Part shown: positions 1-8,487 of the stretch, piece by piece
Numbering within the stretch: position 1 is the first letter of the stretch
Layout: each line of letters begins with the position of its first letter
Source: Pseudomonas sp. P8_241
GTDB taxonomy: Bacteria; Pseudomonadota; Gammaproteobacteria; Pseudomonadales; Pseudomonadaceae
DNA: 64,000 bases
NCBI RefSeq assembly: GCF_034008315.1
Contig: NZ_CP125377.1
Location: 5,768,501-5,832,500 of the forward strand
Direction: 5' to 3'
The notes under the pieces: model-generated
Seen by the model: only the letters and a program-made list of their open reading frames with translations
The model's database searches: none
Told to the model about the DNA's origin: nothing
Translations under genes and position numbers: made by a program

Positions 1-423
1 TGCACTGCACAACCAATCCAGAATAATGAATCTTGTTTAGATTCACTTAAACAGCAACTTCAACTTCCCCTTCAGAATATATAAACGCCAGAAGCAACCT
101 GTTCGACATCAACATCAGCGCCAATTAACCCCCTGGTTAATTAGCAACCTAAACGATCAACAAGACCGATGCGATCCTGTCAGATATATCATTCGGAACA
201 AATATCAACTGCTCGACGAGGCATCAAGACTTCCATGAAAACATTGTTTCAAAAAGGAACTTTGCGCATCGCCGTGGCGCTCACCCGCGAGCGATCACTG
301 CAACCTTTTCACCGCTGGCCTGGTCGATAGCAAGCTAATGCCGTGAGCAGTGGTTTCGAGCAAGAAGCGATTCGCTGATTTACACTGCGTTCATCAACCT
401 CATCTGTAACAAGGAAATAACCT
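1..423. other. Gene-free stretch upstream of mscL
   Basis: No reading frame that looks coding is visible here. The first 250 bases are AT-richer than the genes around them. A perfect 8-bp inverted repeat, AATTAACC-CCCT-GGTTAATT, lies at 123-142. The last bases carry the mscL ribosome-binding site (AAGGAA at about 411-416). The region may also hold the promoter of a gene left of the window. Confidence 0.6.
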
Positions 424-837
424 ATGGGCGTGCTCAATGAATTCAAGGCCTTCGCGGTCAAAGGCAACGTGGTCGACATGGCTGTCGGCATCATCATCGG
501 GGCCGCTTTCGGCAAGATCGTAACGTCGTTTGTGGGCGATCTGATCATGCCGCCAATCGGGATGTTGATCGGTGGCGTTGACTTCAGTGACCTGGTCATC
601 ACGCTCAAGGCAGCAGAGGGCAACACCCCGGCCGTGGTGCTGGCATACGGCAAATTCATTCAGACCATCATCGACTTCGTCATTGTCGCCTTCGCGATTT
701 TCATGGGGGTCAAGGCCATCAACCGTCTGAAGCGCGAAGAATCCGTGGCGCCTACCTTGCCGCCGGTTCCGACCAAGGAAGAAGAATTGCTTGGCGAGAT
801 CCGTGACCTGCTGAAGGCACAGAACAACCAGCCTTGA
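424..837 (+). CDS. mscL: Large-conductance mechanosensitive channel MscL
   Basis: This gene encodes the 137-residue pentameric inner-membrane channel that opens under high membrane tension and releases solutes during hypo-osmotic shock. The N-terminus ([16 protein letters not shown]) is the family signature. Two membrane helices lie at about residues 15-43 and 72-100, with a periplasmic loop between them, and a charged C-terminal helix at about 118-132 would form the cytoplasmic bundle. The length is normal for the family. The ATG follows AAGGAA at a good distance. The gene stands alone and ends in a strong hairpin that also serves the convergent reductase gene. Identification is secure. Confidence 0.97.
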   Translation: MGVLNEFKAFAVKGNVVDMAVGIIIGAAFGKIVTSFVGDLIMPPIGMLIGGVDFSDLVITLKAAEGNTPAVVLAYGKFIQTIIDFVIVAFAIFMGVKAINRLKREESVAPTLPPVPTKEEELLGEIRDLLKAQNNQP

Positions 838-851
838 TCGAATGGCTTGGT

Positions 852-886
852 AAAAAAACGGCGCCCGCGAGGCGCCGTTTTTTTTA
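852..886. terminator. Bidirectional intrinsic terminator between mscL and fpr
   Basis: A GC-rich hairpin with arms ACGGCGCC/GGCGCCGT is flanked by an A-run on the left and a T-run on the right, so it can terminate mscL on the plus strand and fpr on the minus strand. The fpr stop codon (884-886) lies inside the T-run. Confidence 0.9.
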
Positions 887-1660
887 CCAGAAGTTTTCCA
901 CTGCGACCTGCCCGGGTCGCCGGCTCAGGCTCAGGTGCATATCGCGCTGTTTAAGCAGTTTGCGCGTGTCGTCGATCATCTGAGGGTTGCCGCAAAGCAT
1001 GACCCGCGAATGCTCTGGCGTCAGCGCAACACCCGCCGCCCGCTCCAGCTCGCCATTCTCAATGAGCGTGGTAATTCGTCCATTCAGGGCTCCGGGATGC
1101 TGCTCGCGCGTGACCGTCGCGATAAATTGCAGTTTATGTGCGTGTTCCGCGAGGTACTCCCTTTGCGCCAGACCCGAAATCAATGCTTGATAGGCCAGCT
1201 CCCTGGTTTCACGCACGCTATAGACCAGGAGGATGCGCTCAAACTTCTCCCACACCTCGAAGTCCTGAAGTATTGACAGGAACGGCGCTATGCCTGTGCC
1301 TGTGGACAACAGCCACAGATCTCGCCCATCGACAAAACGGTCCAGTGTCAGGTAGCCGAAGGCCTGACGGTCCACCAACAAGGTATCGCCGACGCCCAAA
1401 CGACTGAGCTCGCTGGTGAACTCACCTCCCGGGACGACGATGGAAAAGAACTCGAGGAATTCATCAAAAGGTGAGGACACCATGGAATAAGCGCGCCATA
1501 CCGTGCTGCCATCAGCCTTGACCACTCCCAACCGGGCAAACTGTCCTGCACGGAATCGGAAACCTGCGTCGCGGGTTGCGCGCAAAGTGAACAGGTTCGC
1601 AGTCACCGGCTGTACGTCGAGCAAGGTCTGACGTGTGAATTTCTCTTCGCTGGCGGTCAT
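884..1660 (-). CDS. fpr: Ferredoxin/flavodoxin-NADP(+) reductase
   Basis: This 258-residue FAD enzyme transfers electrons between NADPH and ferredoxin or flavodoxin. The FAD-binding RAYS motif is at residues 56-59, the NADP-binding STGTGIAPF segment at 119-127, and a C-terminal CGNP motif follows near residue 219. The chain ends in an aromatic residue (NFW), as bacterial class II reductases often do. I chose the ATG at 1660 (MTASEEKF) over one four codons upstream because of family length. The gene is convergent with mscL and divergent from the LuxR-type gene. It resembles the second Fpr of pseudomonads rather than the finR-linked FprA; the family call is firm, the subtype less so. Confidence 0.93.
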   Translation of the reverse strand: MTASEEKFTRQTLLDVQPVTANLFTLRATRDAGFRFRAGQFARLGVVKADGSTVWRAYSMVSSPFDEFLEFFSIVVPGGEFTSELSRLGVGDTLLVDRQAFGYLTLDRFVDGRDLWLLSTGTGIAPFLSILQDFEVWEKFERILLVYSVRETRELAYQALISGLAQREYLAEHAHKLQFIATVTREQHPGALNGRITTLIENGELERAAGVALTPEHSRVMLCGNPQMIDDTRKLLKQRDMHLSLSRRPGQVAVENFW

Positions 1661-1672
1661 AGGACGCTCCAA

Positions 1673-1966
1673 TCAACAGACAGGAGCAGTGTCCCGCAAA
1701 CCCACGGACGTAACCACCCATAGTTTGTAGTGGCTTTTAATGTATATCGAAGTGACTTATATCTATTTAGCACTACGAACAGTCCATATTGGATGTCACA
1801 TAGCATTTCAATGCTGATCTTTCGCTTAAGAACCACAGGTACACTTTTCCTTATTTGCAAGAGCAAAAAAGTCACAGCATGGCGCTAGGAATTATCCTAC
1901 ACTCGTGGCGTGCCGGATCTCGGATCCAAAGAGTGCACCCTGCGGACATGATGATGGAGTACAAGT
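1673..1966. promoter_or_regulatory. Divergent fpr / luxR-solo intergenic region with a 14-bp palindrome
   Basis: This AT-rich stretch must hold the promoters of both divergent genes. It contains a perfect palindrome, AGCATT-TC-AATGCT, at 1802-1815, about midway between the two starts. No match to a canonical 20-bp lux box was recognised. GGAG at 1955-1958 is the ribosome-binding site of the downstream LuxR-type gene. Confidence 0.5.
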
Positions 1967-2680
1967 ATGGAGATCTGGAAGGAGTCACAGCTTAAACAGC
2001 TTTCACATACGCACGAGATCAAAACAGCCTATCGAATCTCACTGAATTTTGTCAGAAATCTGGGATACAAATTTTGTGAATTTTCAGTAACTTCTAACAA
2101 CAACGTTGCAGCTTGCGACATTCTGAATCTGAACAATTTTCCTCATAGCTGGAGCACCCGCAATGAGCAACATACAGTGGGTCAAACAAACCCGATAGTG
2201 GCATACTGCAACCATTCCACTTTGCCGGTTCTCTGGAGTGAAGAGCTTTTTTCTGAAGCACCGTGGATCTGGCAAGCGATGCAACAGCAAGGCTTGCAAT
2301 ATGGCTGGTCGCAAGCGATCCACGATGAGCAAACGGGTCTGTGCAGCACCCTGAGCCTGGCCAGAAGCCACTGCCCTATTTCAGCCTTCGAATTGTATGA
2401 AAACATGGGATTCATGGTTTTCATCATCCACCACCTGCATGCCCTGGCGGCTCTGGCTTACCCGAAAAAAACGCCTGCCCACCCGGCACCGCCATTATCA
2501 CCACGTGAAAAAGAAGTACTGCAGCTGTCAGCCTTGGGCAAGACCGCCTATGAGATCTCCAGGATCCTCAATCTGAGCGAGCGTACGATCAACTTTCATG
2601 TGCACAGGGCTATCGAAAAGCTTGGCGTTAACAACAAGATTGCGGCAGTCATCGCCGCGGCCAGGTCAGGAGCCATCTGA
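1967..2680 (+). CDS. LuxR-family solo regulator, PpoR-like
   Basis: This 237-residue protein has an N-terminal acyl-homoserine-lactone-binding domain (about 20-165) and a C-terminal LuxR helix-turn-helix (about 176-235; LSPREKEVL, then SERTINFHVHRAIEKLG). Aligned to TraR by spacing, the ligand-pocket positions read W62, N66 (usually Tyr), N75 (usually Asp), P76, W90 and G113. Two of the six hallmark residues are therefore changed. No luxI-type synthase is visible in the window, so it is a solo. Its position between fpr/mscL and rlmG matches what I recall for ppoR of P. putida. The gene is lower in GC than its neighbours. Confidence 0.88.
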   Translation: MEIWKESQLKQLSHTHEIKTAYRISLNFVRNLGYKFCEFSVTSNNNVAACDILNLNNFPHSWSTRNEQHTVGQTNPIVAYCNHSTLPVLWSEELFSEAPWIWQAMQQQGLQYGWSQAIHDEQTGLCSTLSLARSHCPISAFELYENMGFMVFIIHHLHALAALAYPKKTPAHPAPPLSPREKEVLQLSALGKTAYEISRILNLSERTINFHVHRAIEKLGVNNKIAAVIAAARSGAI

Positions 2681-2855
2681 GCGCGTCCGTCTTCAGGAAA
2701 TCCTGCGAGTAATCCCATCGAAAAAAAAGTACCATTTGCGGCCCTCCTGAGTGATGACGTGTGAACCCTTCACGACGCAGTACACTCGGACGGCTCCGCC
2801 CGCCACAACGCCCTCGGGCTGCGGGACATACGTTGATCACCCAGAGCCCCGCCCC

Positions 2856-3980
2856 ATGCCTTTGCTCGAAACACCCTTCGCCCGCCTTGACCTGATCCGC
2901 CAGCCTGAACAGCAGAACGAACCGCTGCAGGCTTTCGACGCCGCAGACGAATACCTGCTCAACCATCTGGCCGGACAACAACCAGCGGCGGACACCCGAG
3001 TGCTGGTACTCAACGACAGTTTCGGCGCTTTGGCCGCCAGCCTGGCGGGAAAAGTCCAGGTGATCAGCAGCGGCGATTCTTACCTGTCCGCTCAGGGGCT
3101 GGAAAAAAACCTTGTGCGCAACGGCATGGCATTTGATGCCGTACCGAGCGTGCCGGCCAGTGAAGCGTTGGTCGGCCCCTTTGATCGCGTGCTGGTCCGG
3201 GTGCCGAAAACCCTGGCGTTGCTGGAAGAACAACTGATCCGTCTGCAAAGCCAACTGACACCCGGTGCTCAAGTGATTGCGGGCGCCATGATCAAGCATC
3301 TGCCACGGGCGGCGGGAGACCTGCTGGAGCGTTACATCGGTCCGGTGCAGGCCTCTTTAGCGGTGAAAAAGGCGCGTTTGCTGATTGCGACGACCGAAAA
3401 CAAAGCGCCCGCCACTTCCCCTTACCCGACTCGTTATCGACTCGAAACGCCTGCGATTGAACTGCTCAACCACGCCAATGTGTTTTGCCGCGAAGGCCTG
3501 GACATCGGTACGCGAGCGTTCTTGCCGCATTTGCCAAAAAACCTGGGTACGGCACGCGTGGCCGACCTCGGTTGCGGCAATGGGGTGCTGGCCATCGCCA
3601 GCGCGCTGCAAAACCCCCAAGCCCATTACACGCTGGTAGATGAATCATTCATGGCGGTGCAATCGGCCGAGCAGAACTGGCGCGCGGCGCTGGGTGAGCG
3701 GGATGTGATCGTCCGCGCCGGGGATGGGCTGGCCGGACAAGAGCCGCAGTCGCTGGACGTGGTGCTGTGCAATCCACCCTTCCATCAGCAACAGGTCGTG
3801 GGCGACTTTCTCGCCTGGCGGATGTTTCAGCAGGCACGTGAAGCGCTGGTCGTCGGTGGCGCGCTATACATCGTCGGTAATCGTCACCTGGGGTATCACA
3901 GCAAACTGGCGCGGTTGTTTCGCGGCGTCGAGCAAGTGGCGGCCAACCCTAAATTTGTGATCCTCAGGGCGCGTAAGTAA
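2856..3980 (+). CDS. rlmG: 23S rRNA (guanine-1835-N2)-methyltransferase RlmG
   Basis: This 374-residue enzyme methylates G1835 of 23S rRNA using S-adenosylmethionine. The N-terminal half is a degenerate methyltransferase-like domain, and the C-terminal half is catalytic, with the SAM motif DLGCGNG at residues 237-243 and the N2-guanine methylase motif NPPF at 306-309. The start was set at the ATG of MPLLETPF; the longer frame adds 35 residues unlike the family. The length agrees with RlmG/RsmC proteins. RlmG is preferred over RsmC because of the fpr/ppoR context and overall sequence recall. Confidence 0.9.
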   Translation: MPLLETPFARLDLIRQPEQQNEPLQAFDAADEYLLNHLAGQQPAADTRVLVLNDSFGALAASLAGKVQVISSGDSYLSAQGLEKNLVRNGMAFDAVPSVPASEALVGPFDRVLVRVPKTLALLEEQLIRLQSQLTPGAQVIAGAMIKHLPRAAGDLLERYIGPVQASLAVKKARLLIATTENKAPATSPYPTRYRLETPAIELLNHANVFCREGLDIGTRAFLPHLPKNLGTARVADLGCGNGVLAIASALQNPQAHYTLVDESFMAVQSAEQNWRAALGERDVIVRAGDGLAGQEPQSLDVVLCNPPFHQQQVVGDFLAWRMFQQAREALVVGGALYIVGNRHLGYHSKLARLFRGVEQVAANPKFVILRARK

Positions 3981-3984
3981 CAGG

Positions 3985-4012
3985 TAAAAAAAACCCTCCG
4001 GTCGGAGGGTTG
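3985..4012 (-). terminator. Intrinsic terminator of the cio operon
   Basis: The stem AACCCTCCG/CGGAGGGTT is followed, reading the minus strand, by a run of T (A-run at 3986-3993 on the plus strand). The polarity fits the end of the minus-strand cio transcript, not rlmG. Confidence 0.85.
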
Positions 4013-4053
4013 AAATCCGCGCCTGATGGCCGCGGGATGGGATGTCAGGTGGT

Positions 4054-4221
4054 TCAGTGGGTGCTCAGGCCTGCGGCGTTCATGAACATGCGCATCAGGC
4101 TGGCGACGATGAACAATGCACCGACGCTGCCCGCCCAGATCATGGCCAACCAGCCGAGCCGCTGCCACAGCGGTTTTTTTTCGGCTTCTTCAATGTCGTG
4201 CAAGGTGTGTTTGCCGCTCAT
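4054..4221 (-). CDS. DUF2474-type small membrane protein of the cio operon
   Basis: This 55-residue protein starts MSGKHTLHDIEEAEKK, is basic near WQRLGW, and has one hydrophobic helix at about 24-46. A strong AAAGGAGG precedes the ATG, and only 14 bp separate it from the cioB stop. Small single-helix proteins of this kind (DUF2474 by recall) are commonly found after cioB in pseudomonads. By analogy with CydX of E. coli, a role in assembly or stability of the oxidase is plausible, but the sequence does not show it. The gene is followed directly by the operon terminator. Confidence 0.82.
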   Translation of the reverse strand: MSGKHTLHDIEEAEKKPLWQRLGWLAMIWAGSVGALFIVASLMRMFMNAAGLSTH

Positions 4222-4235
4222 TGTTTCGACCTCCT

Positions 4236-5243
4236 TTAGTGGTAACCATCTTCATGGGTCACCTTGCCGCGGAATACGTAGTAGCTCCAGAAGGTGTAGC
4301 CAAGGATGAAAGGGATGATGAAGAGCGTGCCCACCAGCATGAAACCCTGGCTCTGCGGCGGCGCGGCGGCATCCCAGATCGAGATCGACGGCGGCACGAT
4401 GTTGGGCCACAGGCTGATCCCCAATCCGCTGTAACCGAGGAAGATCAGCACCAGCGTCAGCAGGAACGGCGTGTAATGCGCATTGCGTGCCACGGCACGG
4501 ATCAGGCCGTACATCGTCACCAGCACCAGAATCGGCACCGGCAGAAACCAGAAGAGGTTCGGCAAGGTGAACCAGCGCGCCGCAATTTCAGCGTGAGCCA
4601 GAGGGGTCCAGATGCTCACGATGCCAATCACCGCCAGCAGCACAAACGCCAGGGGCCGCGCCAGGTCATGCATCTGTTCCTGCAACTTGCCTTCGGTCTT
4701 CATGATCAGCCAGGTACAACCGAGCAGCGCATACGCCACGACGAGCGCCGCTCCGCAGAACAACGTGAACGGGGTCAGCCAGTCCAGTGAGCCACCGGCA
4801 AACTGCCGATTGACCACCGGCAATCCGTCGATGAATGCACCCAGCGCCACCCCCTGGAAGAACGTGGCGGCAATCGAGCCGCCGATGAAGGCCTTGTCCC
4901 ACAGGTGACGCTTGTCGTCCTTGGCCTTGAAGCGGAACTCGAAGGCCACGCCGCGGAAGATCAGCCCGATCAACATGAAGATCAGCGGTAGATACAACGC
5001 CGAGAGCACCACCGAATAGGCCAGCGGAAAGGCGCCAAACAACGCCGCGCCGCCCAGCACCAGCCAGGTTTCGTTGCCATCCCAGACCGGGGCGACAGTG
5101 TTCATCATCACATCACGGTCGGTTTTACCGGGAATGAACGGGAAGAGAATCCCGATACCCAGGTCAAAGCCATCCATGACCACGTACATCATGATGCCGA
5201 AGATGATGATCACGGCCCAGATCAGCGGAAGATCAATACCCAT
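4236..5243 (-). CDS. cioB: Cyanide-insensitive terminal oxidase subunit II CioB
   Basis: This 335-residue inner-membrane protein is the CydB-type subunit of a bd-family quinol oxidase. The N-terminus (LIWAVIIIFGIMMYVVMDGFDLG) is the CydB signature in which the acidic residues of a proton path sit. Eight to nine hydrophobic segments are visible. The gene begins 3 bp after the cioA stop, so the two are cotranscribed and probably translationally coupled. The sequence reads as the CIO branch (short Q-loop partner, see cioA) rather than classical CydB. Confidence 0.94.
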   Translation of the reverse strand: MGIDLPLIWAVIIIFGIMMYVVMDGFDLGIGILFPFIPGKTDRDVMMNTVAPVWDGNETWLVLGGAALFGAFPLAYSVVLSALYLPLIFMLIGLIFRGVAFEFRFKAKDDKRHLWDKAFIGGSIAATFFQGVALGAFIDGLPVVNRQFAGGSLDWLTPFTLFCGAALVVAYALLGCTWLIMKTEGKLQEQMHDLARPLAFVLLAVIGIVSIWTPLAHAEIAARWFTLPNLFWFLPVPILVLVTMYGLIRAVARNAHYTPFLLTLVLIFLGYSGLGISLWPNIVPPSISIWDAAAPPQSQGFMLVGTLFIIPFILGYTFWSYYVFRGKVTHEDGYH

Positions 5244-5246
5244 GAT

Positions 5247-6683
5247 TCAAATCTCCTTGGTCACGGCGTGGTCGGCATCAGCGTGCTCGTCGTCGGCTGC
5301 GGACAGCGGACGGGCGGGCGTACGTTTTTGGCCTGGACCACCGTCGTTGGTTTCCTTGCCTTCGTCGATCTTCGGCCCTTTGCGCACCAGGCGCATCATG
5401 TAGCCCAGGCCGGCGCCAAACAGCGCGAAATACACCACGACGAACAGGATCAGGGTGATGCTCATCTGCACGAAACTATGGTTGGAGGACGCATCCGCCG
5501 TGCGCATCAAGCCATACACCACCCACGGCTGGCGGCCGATTTCCGTCGTGAACCATCCGGCGAGAATCGCGATCAGGCCGGATGGCCCCATCCACAGCGC
5601 CAGATACAGAAAAGGTCGCGAGGTATAGAGCTTGTCACGCTTGCGCAACCACAGGCTCCACAAGCCGGTGAAGATCATCAGGAAGCCCAGGCCAACCATG
5701 ATCCGGAACGACCAGAACACGATGGTCGAGTTCGGCCGGTCTTCAGGCGGGAATTCCTTGAGTGCCGGCACCTGTTTATCCAGCGAGTGAGTAAGGATCA
5801 GGCTGCCCAGGTAAGGGATCTCTACGGCAAATTTGGTTCTCTCCTCTTTCATGTCCGGCCAGCCGAACAGGATCAACGGAGTCGCCTCATCGCCCTTGTT
5901 TTCCCAGTGCCCCTCGATTGCCGCAATTTTTGCTGGCTGATGCTCGAGCGTGTTGAGGCCGTGGAAGTCACCGATAACGGCCTGGATCGGCGCGACAATC
6001 AGGGCCATCCACATCGCCATCGAAAGCATTTTACGGATCGCCGGGTTGTCCTTGCCGCGCAGCAAATGCCAGGCCGCGGAAGATCCGACAAAGAACGCCG
6101 TGGCGACGAACGCCGCCGTCGCCATGTGCATCAGGCGGTACGGGAACGATGGGTTGAAGATAATCGCCAGCCAGTCGGTGGGGATGACCTGGCCATTGAT
6201 GATTTCGAAGCCTTGCGGGGTTTGCATCCAGCTGTTGGAGGCGAGAATCCAGAAGGTCGAGATCAGTGTGCCGATGGCCACCATGACCGTGGAGAAGAAG
6301 TGCAGGCCACGCCCGACTTTGTTCCAGCCGAACAGCATCACACCCAGAAACCCGGCCTCGAGGAAAAATGCCGTGAGCACTTCGTACGTCAGCAACGGAC
6401 CGGTCACCGCCCCGGCAAAATCGGAGAAGCGGCTCCAGTTGGTGCCGAACTGATAGGCCATGACCAGGCCAGAAACCACCCCCATGCCGAAGTTGACGGC
6501 GAAGATCTTCGACCAGAAATGGTAGAGGTCACGGTAGGTGTCGTTGTGGGTTTTCAGCCACAGGCCTTCGAGAACCGCCAGGTAGCTCGCCAGACCGATG
6601 GTGATGGCCGGAAACAGGATGTGGAACGAGATGGTGAACGCGAACTGAATTCGGGCGAGATCAAGTGCCTCTAAACCGAACAT
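5247..6683 (-). CDS. cioA: Cyanide-insensitive terminal oxidase subunit I CioA
   Basis: This 478-residue CydA-type subunit carries the hemes and oxidises quinol at the periplasmic side, reducing oxygen to water without pumping protons. The start at MFGLEALDLARIQFAF was chosen because the upstream extension is unlike the family. Visible hallmarks are the heme-ligand histidine in SFHILFPAITIG near the N-terminus, RLMHM in the middle, and GRQPW in the second half. The chain is short and lacks the long Q-loop insertion of E. coli CydA, which fits the CIO type. The C-terminus ends in a charged tail. The promoter region contains a perfect ANR/FNR box. Confidence 0.94.
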   Translation of the reverse strand: MFGLEALDLARIQFAFTISFHILFPAITIGLASYLAVLEGLWLKTHNDTYRDLYHFWSKIFAVNFGMGVVSGLVMAYQFGTNWSRFSDFAGAVTGPLLTYEVLTAFFLEAGFLGVMLFGWNKVGRGLHFFSTVMVAIGTLISTFWILASNSWMQTPQGFEIINGQVIPTDWLAIIFNPSFPYRLMHMATAAFVATAFFVGSSAAWHLLRGKDNPAIRKMLSMAMWMALIVAPIQAVIGDFHGLNTLEHQPAKIAAIEGHWENKGDEATPLILFGWPDMKEERTKFAVEIPYLGSLILTHSLDKQVPALKEFPPEDRPNSTIVFWSFRIMVGLGFLMIFTGLWSLWLRKRDKLYTSRPFLYLALWMGPSGLIAILAGWFTTEIGRQPWVVYGLMRTADASSNHSFVQMSITLILFVVVYFALFGAGLGYMMRLVRKGPKIDEGKETNDGGPGQKRTPARPLSAADDEHADADHAVTKEI

Positions 6684-6844
6684 AAGTCTTCCTCTGTCAG
6701 GTAGTACGGCTGCGGGCTGAAAGCCTGCACCCACGGCCCCCACGGATATGGAGTGTGGCGAATCTCTGTTTGTTCTTTTTTTATACGCATCACAACGCAG
6801 GGAGTCAGGCCTTGCGGCCGCCGGATCAATTCCATTTGAGGGTT

Positions 6845-6858
6845 TTGATCTGGATCAA
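6845..6858. promoter_or_regulatory. ANR/FNR box upstream of cioA
   Basis: The sequence TTGAT-CTGG-ATCAA is a perfect match to the FNR/ANR consensus TTGAT-N4-ATCAA. It lies about 160 bp upstream of the cioA start. In P. aeruginosa ANR represses cioAB under low oxygen, so the same control is a reasonable inference here. Confidence 0.8.
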
Positions 6859-6978
6859 TCAACGTTGAAAGAGTAGTCCCATTTCCGGGGAGGACTCGCG
6901 TGGTCTTTTGCCGCGTGACAAGTTGCCTCAGGGGTGGCGAAATGGCCTGAAACAGATTTTTGGATAGAACAACATCAA

Positions 6979-7112
6979 TGTGGTGAGGGGGCTCGTCCCC
7001 GTCAGGTTGTGAAGCGACCTCAGCCCCGGCAAAAAATGGATTTATCAGTTAGCCCTGCTTGATCGTTTTTACGGCTGCTACGCAGCCGAACGGGGCAAGC
7101 CCCCTCGCCACA
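6979..7112. repeat. REPIN, GTGGCGAGGGGGC family
   Basis: Two inverted copies of a REP core lie at the ends: GTGGTGAGGGGGCTCGTCCCC on the left, and its inverse GGGGCAAGCCCCCTCGCCAC on the right. A less conserved centre with an imperfect inner stem (GGCTGCTACGCAGCC) separates them. The left copy is diverged. Confidence 0.85.
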
Positions 7113-7245
7113 GCAAGCTCCCTCTCCAGAAGATTTTCCATTGAGTGGACAATCGATGTCTGGCTAACTAAATTTTCTGTCACTGCAACTTCCTGTTACA
7201 GCTTGGTGATAACCTCGCCGTTCCCCTCCCCCAGATTTGCCGCAG

Positions 7246-8484
7246 ATGCCCAGCCAAGAGCCCTTGCTGTTACGTCACCATCGTCCGTTCCTCGCGTTCT
7301 GGCTGGCCCGGATTTTCACCGCCAGCGGTTTTCAGATGCTCACGGTGGCTATCGGCTGGAACCTGTACCAACTGACGGGGAACGTGCTCGACCTTGGCTT
7401 GGTCGGCCTGGTGGAGTTTGCCCCGCGCGTGTTGTTCATGCTGCACACCGGGCACGTCGCGGATCGCTATGACCGGCGCAAGGTCGCGGCGATCTGCCAG
7501 TCGTTGCAAGCGCTGATCGCCTTATCGCTGGCCATTGGCAGTGCGACGGATCATGTCACTCGGGAACTGATCTTCATCCTCGCCTTCCTGCTCGGTGCGG
7601 CCCGCTCCTTCGAGATGCCGACCACCCAGGCCCTGCTGCCGAGCATTGTGCCCAGCGCCCTGTTTCCCCGGGCCGTTGCCGCTGCACAGTCAGCGCAGCA
7701 ATCGGCGACCATCGTTGCGCCGGCCCTCGGCGGTCTGCTCTACGCCTTCGGCAGTGTCTGGGTGTATGGCCCCACCGTGCTCCTCTATGTCATCGCATGT
7801 TCATTGATGCTCAACCTGCCGGCCCGGCAAACGCCGTTGAACAAAGGCAAAGCCACATTGGACTCGCTTTTGGCAGGCGTTCGTTTCATTCGCAGCCGAC
7901 CGGACATTCTCGGGGCCATTTCCCTGGATCTGTTCGCCGTTCTGCTGGGTGGGGCGACGGCGCTGTTGCCGGTGTTCGCCAAAGACATACTGCTGACCGG
8001 CCCGTGGGGGCTTGGCCTGTTGCGCTCGGCACCGGCAGTGGGCGCCTTGCTGATGTCACTGTTCCTGGCGCGATTCGCCGTGGAACGCAATGTCGGGCGC
8101 GTGATGTTTACGGCCGTGGGTGTGTTCGGCGTGGCAACCATTGCCTTCGGCCTGTCGACCTCGTTCTGGTTCTCGCTGGCCGTGCTGGTGGTGCTGGGCG
8201 CCGCCGACATGATCAGCATGGTGATCCGCGCATCGTTCGTACAACTCGAAACACCGGACGAAATGCGCGGTCGGGTCAGCGCCGTGAACGGTTTGTTTAT
8301 CGGTGCTTCAAATCAGTTGGGCGAATTTGAATCGGGATTGACCGCCCACTGGTTCGGCACCGTGCCAGCCGTGGTCATGGGTGGAATCGGTACGCTGGTG
8401 GTGACCGGGACCTGGATCAAGCTGTTCCCGACCCTGGCCAATCGCGACCGCATGCATGTGCCAAAGGAAGAGGTGAAGGCCTGA
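7246..8484 (+). CDS. MFS transporter, EntS/drug-exporter type
   Basis: This 412-residue inner-membrane protein has about twelve hydrophobic segments. The loop between segments 2 and 3 carries the MFS signature (GHVADRYDRRKV), with a second such loop in the C-terminal half. It resembles the EntS/MFS_3 branch, which exports siderophores and other small molecules; no siderophore genes lie nearby, so the substrate is unknown. The ATG at 7246 was chosen over a TTG three codons upstream. The gene ends 3 bp before the convergent DJ-1-like gene and no terminator is visible between them. Confidence 0.88.
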   Translation: MPSQEPLLLRHHRPFLAFWLARIFTASGFQMLTVAIGWNLYQLTGNVLDLGLVGLVEFAPRVLFMLHTGHVADRYDRRKVAAICQSLQALIALSLAIGSATDHVTRELIFILAFLLGAARSFEMPTTQALLPSIVPSALFPRAVAAAQSAQQSATIVAPALGGLLYAFGSVWVYGPTVLLYVIACSLMLNLPARQTPLNKGKATLDSLLAGVRFIRSRPDILGAISLDLFAVLLGGATALLPVFAKDILLTGPWGLGLLRSAPAVGALLMSLFLARFAVERNVGRVMFTAVGVFGVATIAFGLSTSFWFSLAVLVVLGAADMISMVIRASFVQLETPDEMRGRVSAVNGLFIGASNQLGEFESGLTAHWFGTVPAVVMGGIGTLVVTGTWIKLFPTLANRDRMHVPKEEVKA

Positions 8485-8487
8485 CCC

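Larger units (their letters stand above)
6684..7245. other. Divergent cioA / MFS intergenic region
   Basis: These 562 bases contain no convincing gene. From left to right they hold the cioA leader and promoter, the ANR box at 6845-6858, the REP pair at 6979-7112, and the promoter of the plus-strand MFS gene. Confidence 0.7.

Noticed and set aside
1967..2680. Complete quorum-sensing pair
   Set aside because: No luxI-type synthase gene is present anywhere in the window.
4116..6674. Long frames on the plus strand opposite cioB and cioA (up to 468 codons)
   Set aside because: They are rich in His, Arg and Gln, resemble no family, and are mirror frames of high-GC coding sequence on the other strand.
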